The notes under the pieces were generated by a model. That model had not been told where the DNA came from. It made no database searches and saw nothing but the letters and a program-made list of their open reading frames with translations. A program made the translations under genes and the position numbers. Shown piece after piece: positions 1 to 8,676 of a DNA stretch of 64,000 nucleotides; within the stretch, counting starts at the first letter, position 1, and the number at the start of each line of letters is the position of its first letter. Origin of the DNA: Lentisphaerae bacterium ADurb.Bin242 (lineage in GTDB: Bacteria > Verrucomicrobiota > Lentisphaeria > Victivallales > UBA1829); assembly GCA_002069785.1 (NCBI GenBank), contig MWCA01000021.1:1-64000 (forward strand), read 5' to 3'.

Positions 1-110
<110 letters not shown>

Positions 111-215
111 TTAGAGTACCATTTCCCTGCGGATTTGTCAAGTTTTTTCGCTAAAAAAAATCGAATGAGACGGTTTCGGAACCCGGCGGAAGGCTTTTCG
201 CCCCGTGCGAAGGAT

Positions 216-249
216 GAAAAAAAGACCGCCTCCCGGCGGAAGCGGTCTT
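216..249 (-). terminator. Rho-independent terminator of fba
   Basis: On the minus strand an 8-bp stem AAGACCGC/GCGGTCTT (242-249 with 222-229) closes a 12-base loop and runs straight into a seven-to-eight-base U tract (216-223). It lies 24 bases after the fba stop codon. Confidence 0.9.
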
Positions 250-272
250 CGTCCGTTCGCAAAAAGCGGAAA

Positions 273-1256
273 TCAGTCGAAAGCGTGGCCGGCGGAGCCG
301 AGCACATTGATGACTTTGTGCTTGTAGAGTTCCTTGAGGGCGTCGCGGGCCGGTCCGAGATATTTCCGCGGATCGAATTCGGCGGGTTTTTCCGTGAAGA
401 CCTTGCGGACGGCGGCGGTCATGGCGAGACGGCCGTCGGAGTCGATGTTGATCTTGCAGACGGCGGACTTCGCGGCTTCGCGGAGCTGATCCTCACCGAT
501 GCCGATGGCGTCTTTGAGCTTGCCGCCGTTCTCGTTGATGATCTTGACCAGGTCCTGCGGAACGGAGGAGGCGCCGTGAAGAACGATCGGGAATCCGGGG
601 ATTTTCTTTTCGATCTCGTGGAGGATGTCCAGCCGGATCTTCGGGGTGGTGCCGGGCTTGAATTTGAAGGCGCCGTGAGAGGTGCCGATGGAGATGGCCA
701 GGGAATCCACATTGGTTCCGGCGAGGAAGGTTTCGACTTCTTCCGGACGGGTGTAGGTGTGCGCTTCGGCGGAGACTTCGTCTTCGATACCGGCCAGAAC
801 GCCGAGCTCGCCCTCGACGGTCACGTCAAAGGGATGGGCGTATTCGACCACTCGCTTGGTTTCGGCGATGTTGTCCTCGAAGGACTTGGAGGAACCGTCG
901 ATCATCACGGAGGAGAAGCCGTATTCGATACAGCTTTTACAGGTCTCGAAGGTATCGCCGTGGTCGAGATGAAGGGCGATCGGAATGACCTTTCCGCCGC
1001 CGATCTCACGGGCGTATTCGACCGCGCCCTGGGCGAGATACCGCAGGAGGGTCTGGTTGGCATACTGACGGGCGCCCTTGGAAACCTGAAGAATCACGGG
1101 GGACTCGGTTTCGGCGCACGCCTGTATAATGGCCTGAAGCTGTTCCATGTTGTTGAAGTTGAAAGCCGGGACGGCGTAGTGGCCCGCCATGGCTTTTTTG
1201 AACATCTCGCGAGTGTTCACGAGACCGAGGTCTTTGTAGCAAACCGCCATTTTCAT
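273..1256 (-). CDS. fba: Class II fructose-1,6-bisphosphate aldolase
   Basis: A 327-residue cytoplasmic enzyme that interconverts fructose-1,6-bisphosphate with dihydroxyacetone phosphate and glyceraldehyde-3-phosphate in glycolysis and gluconeogenesis. Class II metal and catalytic motifs are all visible: HLDHG near residue 96, EGELG near 148, GTSHG near 191 and VLHGASS near 225. Length is normal for the short class II group. The ATG at 1254-1256 follows AAAGGATC; a second ATG two codons on (MAVCYKD) is a possible alternative start. A terminator follows at 216-249. The motifs alone do not exclude a tagatose- or ketose-bisphosphate aldolase, but the full set fits FBA best. Confidence 0.93.
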   Translation of the reverse strand: MKMAVCYKDLGLVNTREMFKKAMAGHYAVPAFNFNNMEQLQAIIQACAETESPVILQVSKGARQYANQTLLRYLAQGAVEYAREIGGGKVIPIALHLDHGDTFETCKSCIEYGFSSVMIDGSSKSFEDNIAETKRVVEYAHPFDVTVEGELGVLAGIEDEVSAEAHTYTRPEEVETFLAGTNVDSLAISIGTSHGAFKFKPGTTPKIRLDILHEIEKKIPGFPIVLHGASSVPQDLVKIINENGGKLKDAIGIGEDQLREAAKSAVCKINIDSDGRLAMTAAVRKVFTEKPAEFDPRKYLGPARDALKELYKHKVINVLGSAGHAFD

Positions 1257-1414
1257 GATCCTTTCACTTGGATGGGTTCTGATTGAAGGTCTTCAAACGG
1301 GTAATATGCACCCGAAGCGTTGAAAAATCAAATTGCAAAATATTTTTTGTTCAATATTTCGATTGCGGATCATGAGCTGTGCACGGGGCGGGGAACCGCA
1401 TGGAAACCCGTGAT

Positions 1415-1460
1415 GAAAAAAAGCATGGACGGGAAAACGAGCAGTCTTCTCCGTCCATGC
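1415..1460 (-). terminator. Rho-independent terminator of the EF-G-like gene
   Basis: A perfect 10-bp stem GCATGGACGG/CCGTCCATGC (1451-1460 with 1423-1432) is followed on the minus strand by an eight-base U run (1415-1422). It lies 24 bases after the stop of the EF-G-like gene. Confidence 0.93.
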
Positions 1461-1483
1461 CGGTGTCTGTTTTCCGGAAAGGG

Positions 1484-3511
1484 TTACAGGTCTTCCTCTT
1501 CCTTGTTCTGCGCCTGGAATTTGGCGATGATTTCATTCGCCACCATCGGGGTGACGACTTCATACCGTGCGAATTCCATTTCGAAAGAGCCGCGTCCCTG
1601 GGTGATGGAACGAAGCTCCGTGGCGAACTTGAGCATTTCCGCATGGGGGACTTCGGCGGTGATGACCTGGAGCCCCTCATCCATTTCCATGCCGAGGATG
1701 CGTCCGCGCTTATGGTTGAGACAGCCGGAAATGTCGCCGGTAAAGGTGTCGGGGAACATGATCCGGGCCGTGATAATGGGTTCCATCAGAACGGGCTTGG
1801 CCTTCGCCATGGCGTCGCGGAAAGCCATGCGCGCAGCAATCTTGAACGCCATTTCGGAGGAGTCGACGTCGTGGAACTTGCCGTCGTAGACGGTGATCTT
1901 CATTTTTTCCACGAGGCATCCGGCGAGCGGTCCGCGCTCCATGGCCTCGAGCACGCCCTTTTCCACCGCCGGGATGAAGTTCTTGGGAATGGAGCCGCCG
2001 ACCACCGCGTTGACGAACTCGTATCCGGCCTCATTCGGATCGACTTTCAAATAGACTTCGGCGAACTGGCCGTGTCCGCCGGACTGCTTTTTGTGGCGGT
2101 AATGGCCTTCGCCGTGGCTGGTGACGGTTTCGCGGTAGGGGATCTTCGGCGTGCTGAGGTTGACCTCGACTTTGGCCAGGTCTTTCAGGCGCTTGACGGC
2201 GTTGTTGATGTGCTGGTCGCCCATGCCCTTGAGAAGGGTCTGGTGCGTTTCCTTGTCGCGTTCGACCCGGAGAGTGGGATCGTTCTCGCACAGTTTGTGA
2301 AGGCCCGTCATGATCTTGTCTTCTTCCCCGCTTTTCACGGCGGAGATCGCATACGCCATGACCGCGTTCGGGAAGTCCATCGGATTCATTGCCTTGCAAT
2401 TCGCGGAAGTGGCGATCGTGTCTCCCGTTTTGGTTGTCTTTAGCTTTGCCACCGCGCAGATGCAGCCCGGGACGGCCTCGTCGATCGGAATCTGGTTTTT
2501 CCCGTTGAGGATCATCAGCTGGCCGATGCGTTCCCTGCTTCCGCTGGTCAGGTTGATCACATCGCTGTTGGACTTGAAACTGCCGGTGAGGACCCGGAAA
2601 AAGGCCATCTGTCCGATGAAGGGGTCCGTGATGCTCTTGAACACGAAGGCGGCGGCATCGCCGTCGACGGACGGCTTGATTTCCGTTCCGTCCGCGGAAT
2701 AGCGAATCCGTTCGAGCGGGGTCTGGCACAGATTGAATATGCCGTTCATGAGCTCTTCCACGCCGGCGTCCTTGGCGACGCTTCCGGCGAAGACCGGGAC
2801 CAGCGAACCGGCTTTGATGGCGTCGTGAAGGCCGCGTGCGATTTCTTCTTCCGTGAGCGTTTCGCCTTCCAGATAGCGCTCCATGAGTTTTTCATCGGAC
2901 TCCACGGCGGTGTCCATCAGCTGCGTATGGTATTTCTCCACCATTTCCTTGTATTCGGCGGGAGGATTTTTTTCCGTGAGAATATTGATGACGCCGGAAA
3001 GGGAATTTTCCTTGCCGACAGGGATCGTCAGAGGGATGCAGACTGTCTTGCCGTAGGCTTCCTGAAGCTGTTCGAGGACTTGGAAGAAGTCGGCCATTTC
3101 GCGGTCGAGGCGGTTGACGAAGAAGAAGCGCGGGATTTTGAAATCGTTGGCGAATTTCCATGCGCGGGTGGTTCCGAATTCGATCCCCTGCACGCCGTCG
3201 AGAACGATCAGGGCGGCGTCGCTGGCGCGGAATGCGGAGATGACTTCGCCGACGAATTCGCCGTATCCGGGGGTGTCGGTGAAAAAGAACTGCTGGTCGC
3301 GCCAGGCGCATGTAAGGTAGGCGGCATAGATGCTGGACCGTTTTTCCTGTTCGTCCGGAGTGTAGTCCGATACGCTGGTTTTGCTGTCGACGCTCCCCAG
3401 TCGATCCACGGCCTTGGCTTTGAACAGCATCAGATCGCACAGCGAGGTTTTACCTGTCCCGCTGTGGCCGGCTGCAACGAAATTTCTGATCCTGGGGGCT
3501 TCAAATTTCAT
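1484..3511 (-). CDS. Elongation factor G-like translational GTPase
   Basis: A 675-residue translational GTPase paralogue. G1 is GHSGTGKT (residues 15-22), unlike the AHIDAGKT of canonical EF-G; G3 is DTPGYGEF (from 79) and G4 is NRLD (from 133). The remainder has the EF-G order of domains II-V, including a GSIPKNFIPAVEKG segment typical of domain IV. The GHSGTGKT variant is typical of the EF-G-like family of unknown cellular role rather than of the essential FusA, so no symbol is given. The ATG at 3509-3511 has AAAAGGAG eight bases upstream, a strong promoter lies at 3570-3597 and a terminator at 1415-1460, so it is transcribed alone. Confidence 0.88.
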   Translation of the reverse strand: MKFEAPRIRNFVAAGHSGTGKTSLCDLMLFKAKAVDRLGSVDSKTSVSDYTPDEQEKRSSIYAAYLTCAWRDQQFFFTDTPGYGEFVGEVISAFRASDAALIVLDGVQGIEFGTTRAWKFANDFKIPRFFFVNRLDREMADFFQVLEQLQEAYGKTVCIPLTIPVGKENSLSGVINILTEKNPPAEYKEMVEKYHTQLMDTAVESDEKLMERYLEGETLTEEEIARGLHDAIKAGSLVPVFAGSVAKDAGVEELMNGIFNLCQTPLERIRYSADGTEIKPSVDGDAAAFVFKSITDPFIGQMAFFRVLTGSFKSNSDVINLTSGSRERIGQLMILNGKNQIPIDEAVPGCICAVAKLKTTKTGDTIATSANCKAMNPMDFPNAVMAYAISAVKSGEEDKIMTGLHKLCENDPTLRVERDKETHQTLLKGMGDQHINNAVKRLKDLAKVEVNLSTPKIPYRETVTSHGEGHYRHKKQSGGHGQFAEVYLKVDPNEAGYEFVNAVVGGSIPKNFIPAVEKGVLEAMERGPLAGCLVEKMKITVYDGKFHDVDSSEMAFKIAARMAFRDAMAKAKPVLMEPIITARIMFPDTFTGDISGCLNHKRGRILGMEMDEGLQVITAEVPHAEMLKFATELRSITQGRGSFEMEFARYEVVTPMVANEIIAKFQAQNKEEEDL

Positions 3512-3569
3512 AATCGACGTCTCCTTTTTTCACAAAGTTGAAACAAAAATGCTCTTTCCAATTCCGTTA

Positions 3570-3597
3570 CTTATACTGTCTTTTCAGAAGATTTCAA
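3570..3597 (-). promoter_or_regulatory. Sigma-70 type promoter for the EF-G-like gene
   Basis: On the minus strand TTGAAA (3592-3597) and TATAAG (3570-3575) are separated by 16 bases, each matching five of six consensus positions. The gene starts about 58 bases downstream. Confidence 0.7.
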
Positions 3598-3650
3598 CCT
3601 TTTTTCGGAACCCGGTTCCACCCTCATTTTTATAAATTTTCAAGGAGGAC

Positions 3651-3679
3651 TTGAAAAAAAGCCGGAAAGGATGTATATT
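3651..3679 (+). promoter_or_regulatory. Orphan plus-strand sigma-70 promoter
   Basis: TTGAAA (3651-3656), a 17-base spacer and TATATT (3674-3679) form a near-consensus promoter facing right. The next gene on that side is convergent, so the promoter has no protein-coding gene to serve. Confidence 0.55.
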
Positions 3680-3685
3680 ATTCGT

Positions 3686-3793
3686 TTATGTTTATTTCGT
3701 TCCTCCCGATTTGAGCGTAACAAGCCAAAAAATAAAACCCGAAATGCGTTTTTGACGGTCGGCTTTCGCCGGACCCCGAAGCAATTTTTTTTT
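3686..3793 (+). ncRNA. Candidate small RNA in the intergenic region
   Basis: A transcript from the promoter at 3651-3679 would run about 108 bases to a hairpin at 3757-3775 (GGTCGGC/GCCGGACC with one bulged G, TTTC loop) and a ten-base T run at 3784-3793. There is no convincing reading frame. It contains CCTCCC (about 3701-3706), complementary to Shine-Dalgarno sequences. I do not recognise a known RNA family. This is inferred from promoter plus terminator only. Confidence 0.35.
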
Positions 3794-3794
3794 C

Positions 3795-3836
3795 AAAAAA
3801 AACCGCCTGTCCGCTCCATCTTCCCGGATGAGGCGG
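3795..3836 (-). terminator. Likely terminator of the ABC transporter operon
   Basis: On the minus strand CCGCCTCATC pairs with GATG and AGGCGG (3827-3836, 3817-3820, 3803-3808) with an eight-base bulge, followed by eight U residues (3795-3802). It lies 30 bases after the permease stop and abuts the plus-strand T run, giving back-to-back terminators. Confidence 0.6.
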
Positions 3837-3866
3837 AGCTTTTCCCGGAAAACAACGCGCTTTTTT

Positions 3867-5531
3867 TCAAATCCGGAAAATCGCCCCGATTTTGCGCCCG
3901 AGAAGAATTCCCGCCGCCGCCAGGGTCGCGGCCATGAAAAGCATCGTCCAGACGCCGAACGCGCACGCCGTGACCGGTCCGGAGCCCAGAATCTGCGAGA
4001 GCTCGAAAATCGCCCGGGTGATCGGGAAGAAAACCGCCTTCTGCGCCAGGATCAGGGAGTCGGACACCTCCAGCATGGAGAAGCTGAAGGCAAACAGGCC
4101 GCCCACCACCAGATTGGCCGTGATCAGCGGCAGGGTGACGCGCCGGAGGGTCAGGAACGGGCCCGCCCCCAGATTCCGCGCCGCGTTTTCCAGTTCGGCC
4201 GGGGTCTGTTCCAGTCCCGAGGAGACCGACCGGACCACGTACGGCAGGCGCCGGATTGCATAGGCCGCGGCCAGAAGCAGCAACGGATTTTCCACCGGGT
4301 TGAACAGTTCGCGCGCCCAGTGGTATTTGACGCTCATTCCCAGAAAACCGAACGCGATCACGATTCCCGGCACCGCCAGCGGCGCCATCGCCAGAAGGTC
4401 GAGCAGGGAGGAGCCGCGGAAGCGCCATCGGACCGCGGCCAGCGAGATCAGAAGTCCGGCCAGCAGGGCGAAGAGCATCGCCAGCGACGAATATTTGAGG
4501 CTGTTGACGATGCTGGGCAGCACGATCTTGTGGGACAGCGCGTTTTCGAAATGCATCAGGGTGAAGTGTTCCGGCAGAACCGTGCCGTACCAGTTTCGTG
4601 AAAACGCCGTCAGGACCAGGGCGATGTGCGGCAGGACCGCCAGAAACGTCACCAGTAGGAACGCGCCCGGGGCAAGAAACGCCATGATCCCGCGCGCCCG
4701 GACGGCTCCGCCCGCGCCGCTCCCTTTGCCCGTCGACGTCGCGGCGTCCGAGGCCAGCGCCAGGCGCGACACCAGGTACATGCCGAGCGCCAGGAACAGC
4801 ATCACGATCACCAGCGTATAGGGCAGGGGATTGGTCTCCAGTTCCGTGATCCCGTTGAAAATCTGGACCGCCGTCGTCCGGGTGTAGCCGAACATCAGCG
4901 GCGTGCCGAGCTCGGTGAAACTCCAGATCAGCACAATGCTTCCCCCGGCGAGGATTCCCGGCTTGAGGAGCGGCAGGGTGATGCGGCGCAGACGATACCA
5001 TCTGGAAGCGCCGAGATTCCCCGCCGCTTCGTTCATTGCCGGATCGATGTTCCCCAGCGCGGTCACCAGATTCAGGTAGAGAATGGGATACAGGTGCAGC
5101 GCCATGATGAAGCAGACCGACCAGAAGCGGCCGGTCCCGCCCAGGAAGTCCACGCGGGAAAGTCCCAGGTCGGCGAGGATCGTGTTGATCACGCCGTAGT
5201 GTCCGAGAATCTGCTGGAAGCCGAGCGCGCCCACGAACGGCGGCAGGATCATCGGGAGCATTATCGCCAGACTGCACAGGGATTTCCCCGCGAACTCGTA
5301 ACGGTCGAAAATCATCGCCAGCGGCAGGGAAATCAGGAAAACCAGGACCGTCGTGACGACCGAGATGCAGAAGGAGTTCCACAGCCCGTGGAGATACAGT
5401 TTGTTCTCGAAAACCTCCCGGACGAGGCTCCAGCGGAGACCCTCTTCGATCACGGTGAAGACCGGCAGGATCAGAAAAAGAAGAAAAAAGGTCAGAAGGA
5501 ACAGAAAGCAGAGGATTTTCGCGAATTTCAT
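3867..5531 (-). CDS. ABC transporter permease, fused double-domain (iron/spermidine-putrescine type)
   Basis: A 554-residue inner-membrane protein with about twelve hydrophobic segments in two halves. Each half carries a binding-protein-dependent permease loop: EAAGNLGASRWYRLRRITLP in the first, ENAARNLGAGPFLTLRRVTLP (shown shortened, it is the EAA-type loop) in the second. Fused halves are typical of FbpB/SfuB-type iron(III) and thiamine or phosphonate transporters. The ATG is seven bases after the solute-binding protein stop, with AAGGAAAG inside the preceding codons as ribosome binding site. It is the last gene of the operon that starts with marC. Substrate cannot be read from sequence; iron(III) is the family default. 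Confidence 0.85.
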   Translation of the reverse strand: MKFAKILCFLFLLTFFLLFLILPVFTVIEEGLRWSLVREVFENKLYLHGLWNSFCISVVTTVLVFLISLPLAMIFDRYEFAGKSLCSLAIMLPMILPPFVGALGFQQILGHYGVINTILADLGLSRVDFLGGTGRFWSVCFIMALHLYPILYLNLVTALGNIDPAMNEAAGNLGASRWYRLRRITLPLLKPGILAGGSIVLIWSFTELGTPLMFGYTRTTAVQIFNGITELETNPLPYTLVIVMLFLALGMYLVSRLALASDAATSTGKGSGAGGAVRARGIMAFLAPGAFLLVTFLAVLPHIALVLTAFSRNWYGTVLPEHFTLMHFENALSHKIVLPSIVNSLKYSSLAMLFALLAGLLISLAAVRWRFRGSSLLDLLAMAPLAVPGIVIAFGFLGMSVKYHWARELFNPVENPLLLLAAAYAIRRLPYVVRSVSSGLEQTPAELENAARNLGAGPFLTLRRVTLPLITANLVVGGLFAFSFSMLEVSDSLILAQKAVFFPITRAIFELSQILGSGPVTACAFGVWTMLFMAATLAAAGILLGRKIGAIFRI

Positions 5532-5537
5532 GATGTG

Positions 5538-7196
5538 TCACTTTCCTTGTCCGGCGAGTTCGGCCGCCTTCCGGTAGTTTTCACGGGCGGAATCGCTCCA
5601 GCGGCGGCAGAGGGCGGCGACCTCGACCGCGGTGCGTTCCCGGGAGATGCGGAGTCCGGCGGCGGCCTCGGCGGCGTCGCGGTATTCAAACGGAAGACGG
5701 CAGAAGGCGCGGTAGGCTTCCGGGACTTTTTCCGGACCGCCCGCCCGAAGGATTTCGCGCCATGCGGCGCGGAGTTCGTCCTGAACGTCCAGCGCGATAC
5801 ACCGGATCAGCACGCGGATCAGCGAGAAGTAGCGTCCGGTCCATTCGGGGTGGTAGACGAAAGAGAGTCCCTCCTTGTAGGGATTGTAGTCCGGGTCCGA
5901 GCGCAAATGCCGGTATTGTTCCTGATAGAGTTCCATCCGCACGGGAGAACGGCGGAGGGCGTATTTGACAGGGCCTCCGGGCGTGTTGAGCTTGAAGTTG
6001 AGGAGCTTCTGCCCTTCAAGTCCGATCATGAAGTCGAGAAATGCATGGGCGGTCTTGAGGCGGGGCGCGCCCCGCAGAAGCTGGATGGGGTCGGCGGAAA
6101 CGGCGGTTCCGCCTTCCGGGGGAACGTAGAAGATGACCGGTTTGCCGCCGGTCTGGCAGGCGTTCCATTCCTGTTCGGTGAGGCCGTAGAAGTCGATCGC
6201 CATTCCGACCGCGGCGGCGCCGGAGGCGACGTCACGCGTGACTTTCCCGGCGCTGTCGGTGATCGTGCGCGTGTTGGCCATGATCCGTTTGATCAGATTG
6301 AGCCCGTTCGCCCACCCCTTGTCAAGCTGTTCCGGAGTCGGCTTCCGGACGCCCGGCGGGATCGCTTCGTGCATCTCCTGCTGAAGAATGATCTCGTAGC
6401 ATTTGTTGGCCGACCCCGATTTCGTGGGATCGGCGGCGACGACCGTATTGAAGAATTCCGGTTTTCCGAGGTCGCGCCAGCGTTTCGGCGGTTCGACGGC
6501 ATTATTCCCGGAGTGTGGAAGAATGGAGTATTTCATGAGTTCACGGAGGCGGTCCGCATTGTAGCAGATTCCGAAGCTGGCGAGACAGACCCCGTAATAC
6601 TTGCCGTCTTTTTCATAGATCTGGTCGCCTCCGAAACTCTGCGGGATGGAGTCCGGGCGGAAGAATTCGGGATGGCGCTTCCGGAGTCCGCCGTCGACCG
6701 CATAGCCGCACCGGGCCTGACGGTCCTGGTCGTAGGTGCCGCCCCCGGCGAAGAGGTCGATCCCGATTCCGACATCCGATTCCAGGAATTTCTTTCGTGC
6801 CCGCTTTGCCTCGTCGTTGGCTTTTTTGTCCGAGAGAATCGACGGATTGGCGAAGGCCGAGGCGATATTGGGGTTCCAGGGCGGATTCGACGGGTCCGAT
6901 TCCCAGAAATGGCGGAATTCCGCCTCGAAACGGTCGGCGATGTAGCGGACGATGTCCGAGGTTCCGCCGGGAGAACGCCAGTCGATCGTCACATTGCGGT
7001 TGTAGTGCTTTTTGTAGTATTCGCGGAAGCCGCGTTCCAGCTCGAACTTCATCGGTTCCGAGTGGGCCGTGATGATGACCACCGTGTCCGTGCCGGCGAA
7101 GAATTCGGACAGGGAGGCGTCGTTTCTGCGGAAGAGGAACGGCAGGAGCAACACCAATAGCAGAAGGGAAACCGCCCCGAAAATACGTGTTTTCAT
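5538..7196 (-). CDS. ABC transporter extracellular solute-binding protein
   Basis: 552 residues from the ATG at 7194-7196. An upstream in-frame start at 7280 would add 28 residues without hydrophobic character, so the start just before MKTRIFGAVSLLLLV is preferred. The N-terminus is a membrane anchor or uncleaved signal (residues 5-21) with no lipobox cysteine. The body reads like the large iron/polyamine-type binding proteins, with GAAAVGMAIDFYG and YVPPEGGTAVSADPIQLL segments lining the ligand cleft. It is longer than the usual 330-350 residues because of an extra C-terminal helical region of about 150 residues. It lies between the small membrane protein and the permease. Confidence 0.8.
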   Translation of the reverse strand: MKTRIFGAVSLLLLVLLLPFLFRRNDASLSEFFAGTDTVVIITAHSEPMKFELERGFREYYKKHYNRNVTIDWRSPGGTSDIVRYIADRFEAEFRHFWESDPSNPPWNPNIASAFANPSILSDKKANDEAKRARKKFLESDVGIGIDLFAGGGTYDQDRQARCGYAVDGGLRKRHPEFFRPDSIPQSFGGDQIYEKDGKYYGVCLASFGICYNADRLRELMKYSILPHSGNNAVEPPKRWRDLGKPEFFNTVVAADPTKSGSANKCYEIILQQEMHEAIPPGVRKPTPEQLDKGWANGLNLIKRIMANTRTITDSAGKVTRDVASGAAAVGMAIDFYGLTEQEWNACQTGGKPVIFYVPPEGGTAVSADPIQLLRGAPRLKTAHAFLDFMIGLEGQKLLNFKLNTPGGPVKYALRRSPVRMELYQEQYRHLRSDPDYNPYKEGLSFVYHPEWTGRYFSLIRVLIRCIALDVQDELRAAWREILRAGGPEKVPEAYRAFCRLPFEYRDAAEAAAGLRISRERTAVEVAALCRRWSDSARENYRKAAELAGQGK

Positions 7197-7233
7197 AAAA
7201 GAAGACGCCTCACCATCTCGGAATTCTTTATTT

Positions 7234-7563
7234 TCACCGGAATGCCATAATGCACGATAGGAAGAAAAAGAGCGCTGCATACTGGCAGATTGCCGCGACC
7301 ACCGCCAGGATCACCGCATGAGGCCAGATCTGATCGACGGTCGACCATTTATATAAAAGAAAAAGGGTAAGGCCGATACTCAGGAGTCCCGTCAGAAAGC
7401 CGCCGAGGGGCAGCAGAGAGACCAGCGAAGAGAGAAGCGCGATAATGAATCCGGCTTTCCACTGAAGCTGTTCTTTTGTGATTTTTGCGGCGACCCAGAG
7501 CGCGGTTCCGCCGATGAGTCCTTGGATCGGAAGGGAAATGAGTGTGTAGAGGAACGGATTCAT
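7234..7563 (-). CDS. Small integral membrane protein of unknown function
   Basis: 109 residues, almost entirely hydrophobic, with about three or four membrane segments (near residues 5-25, 38-70 and 82-107). I do not recognise the family. It sits inside the transporter operon, 27 bases after the ATPase stop and 37 bases before the binding protein, so it is co-transcribed and may assist the transporter, but nothing in the sequence proves this. Confidence 0.7.
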   Translation of the reverse strand: MNPFLYTLISLPIQGLIGGTALWVAAKITKEQLQWKAGFIIALLSSLVSLLPLGGFLTGLLSIGLTLFLLYKWSTVDQIWPHAVILAVVAAICQYAALFFFLSCIMAFR

Positions 7564-7590
7564 ACTACGGTCTCCTTTGTTTTCAGTATA

Positions 7591-8655
7591 TCAGTCTTTC
7601 AGCAGGGAAATGTCGTTCGGGGAAACGGTCAGCGTGCTGTGCATGCCCGGAACAAGCTCCTCGAATGTTCCGGCCGTGACATCCAGCAGGGAGCCGTCCG
7701 CCGCCTTGAAACGGAGTTCCGAGCGTTCGCCCAGAAAGGTTCCGTTCACGTATTCGGTCTCGATCCGGTTCTCCGCCCGGACGGAATCCCCGCGCAGAAT
7801 CGAAAGGGCCTCCGGACGGATCAGCGCCGTGCATTCGCCTTCCGTGCGTTTTCCGGGGACCGCGCACAGATTTCCGAGGGGGGATTCCATGCGGAGGCGT
7901 CCGTCCGCGACCCCCTTGAGCCGGACCCGGAGGAAGTTGACGCCTCCGAGGAAAGCGGCGGCGAAACGGTTGACGGGGCAGCGGTAGAGCTCGACCGGGG
8001 AGCCGGTCTGCTGGATGATTCCCTTGTCGAGAAGCGCGATGCGGTCGCCCATGCTGAGGGCTTCGCGGCGGTCGTGCGTCACATAAATGGCGGTCAGGGA
8101 GCGTTCGCGGCAGATGCGGGTGATTTCCAGGCGCATTTCGTCGCGGAGCTTCGCGTCGAGGTTGGAAAGGGGTTCGTCGAGGAGCAGGACCCGCGGCGAG
8201 ACCGCCACCGCGCGGGCCAGCGCCACCCGCTGCTGCTGTCCGCCGGACAGCGACGGGACACGGCGTTCGGCAAAATCGGACATCCGTACCAGAGAAAGGG
8301 CGTCCGCCGCCTTCTCCCGGATGACTTTCTCCGGCTGACGCGCGGCCCGGAGGCCGAAGGCGACGTTTTCAAAAACGGAGAGGTGCGGCCAGAGCGCGTA
8401 GTTCTGGAAGACCATCGCCGCCTGCCGTTTTTCCGGAGGCAGTCCGGTGATGTCGATGTCGTCGAAGAGGATTTTCCCTTCGTTGGGTTCCAGCAGTCCG
8501 GCGATGATCCGCAGCAGGGTGGATTTTCCGCATCCGGAGGGTCCCAGCAGGAAAAAGAGTTCGCCCGCCGCGATATGCAACTCGAGGGGAAGCAGGACCG
8601 GCGTTCCTTTTTTATAGGATTTCGAGATGCCGGAGATCGTTACGGAGGCAGCCAT
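7591..8655 (-). CDS. ABC transporter ATP-binding protein (FbpC/PotA type)
   Basis: A 354-residue cytoplasmic ATPase that energises the permease of the same operon. Walker A is GPSGCGKST (residues 38-46), the Q-loop follows near 84, the signature is LSGGQQQR (136-143), and Walker B LLLDEPLSNLDAKLR runs from 157. The C-terminal third is a TOBE-type regulatory domain, typical of the iron, polyamine and maltose subgroup. The ATG at 8653-8655 has AAAGGG nine bases upstream and follows marC after 21 bases. Confidence 0.92.
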   Translation of the reverse strand: MAASVTISGISKSYKKGTPVLLPLELHIAAGELFFLLGPSGCGKSTLLRIIAGLLEPNEGKILFDDIDITGLPPEKRQAAMVFQNYALWPHLSVFENVAFGLRAARQPEKVIREKAADALSLVRMSDFAERRVPSLSGGQQQRVALARAVAVSPRVLLLDEPLSNLDAKLRDEMRLEITRICRERSLTAIYVTHDRREALSMGDRIALLDKGIIQQTGSPVELYRCPVNRFAAAFLGGVNFLRVRLKGVADGRLRMESPLGNLCAVPGKRTEGECTALIRPEALSILRGDSVRAENRIETEYVNGTFLGERSELRFKAADGSLLDVTAGTFEELVPGMHSTLTVSPNDISLLKD

Positions 8656-8676
8656 ATGTCAAACCCTTTCTCTTGG

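Noticed and set aside
3671-3937. 88-codon plus-strand frame downstream of the orphan promoter
   Set aside because: Its ATG lies within the predicted promoter, and the translation is low-complexity and runs through both terminators.
5094-7160. Long plus-strand open frame of about 690 codons
   Set aside because: It is fully antisense to the permease and solute-binding genes, shows arginine/glycine-rich low-complexity translation and no motif or ribosome site; it results from codon bias on the other strand.
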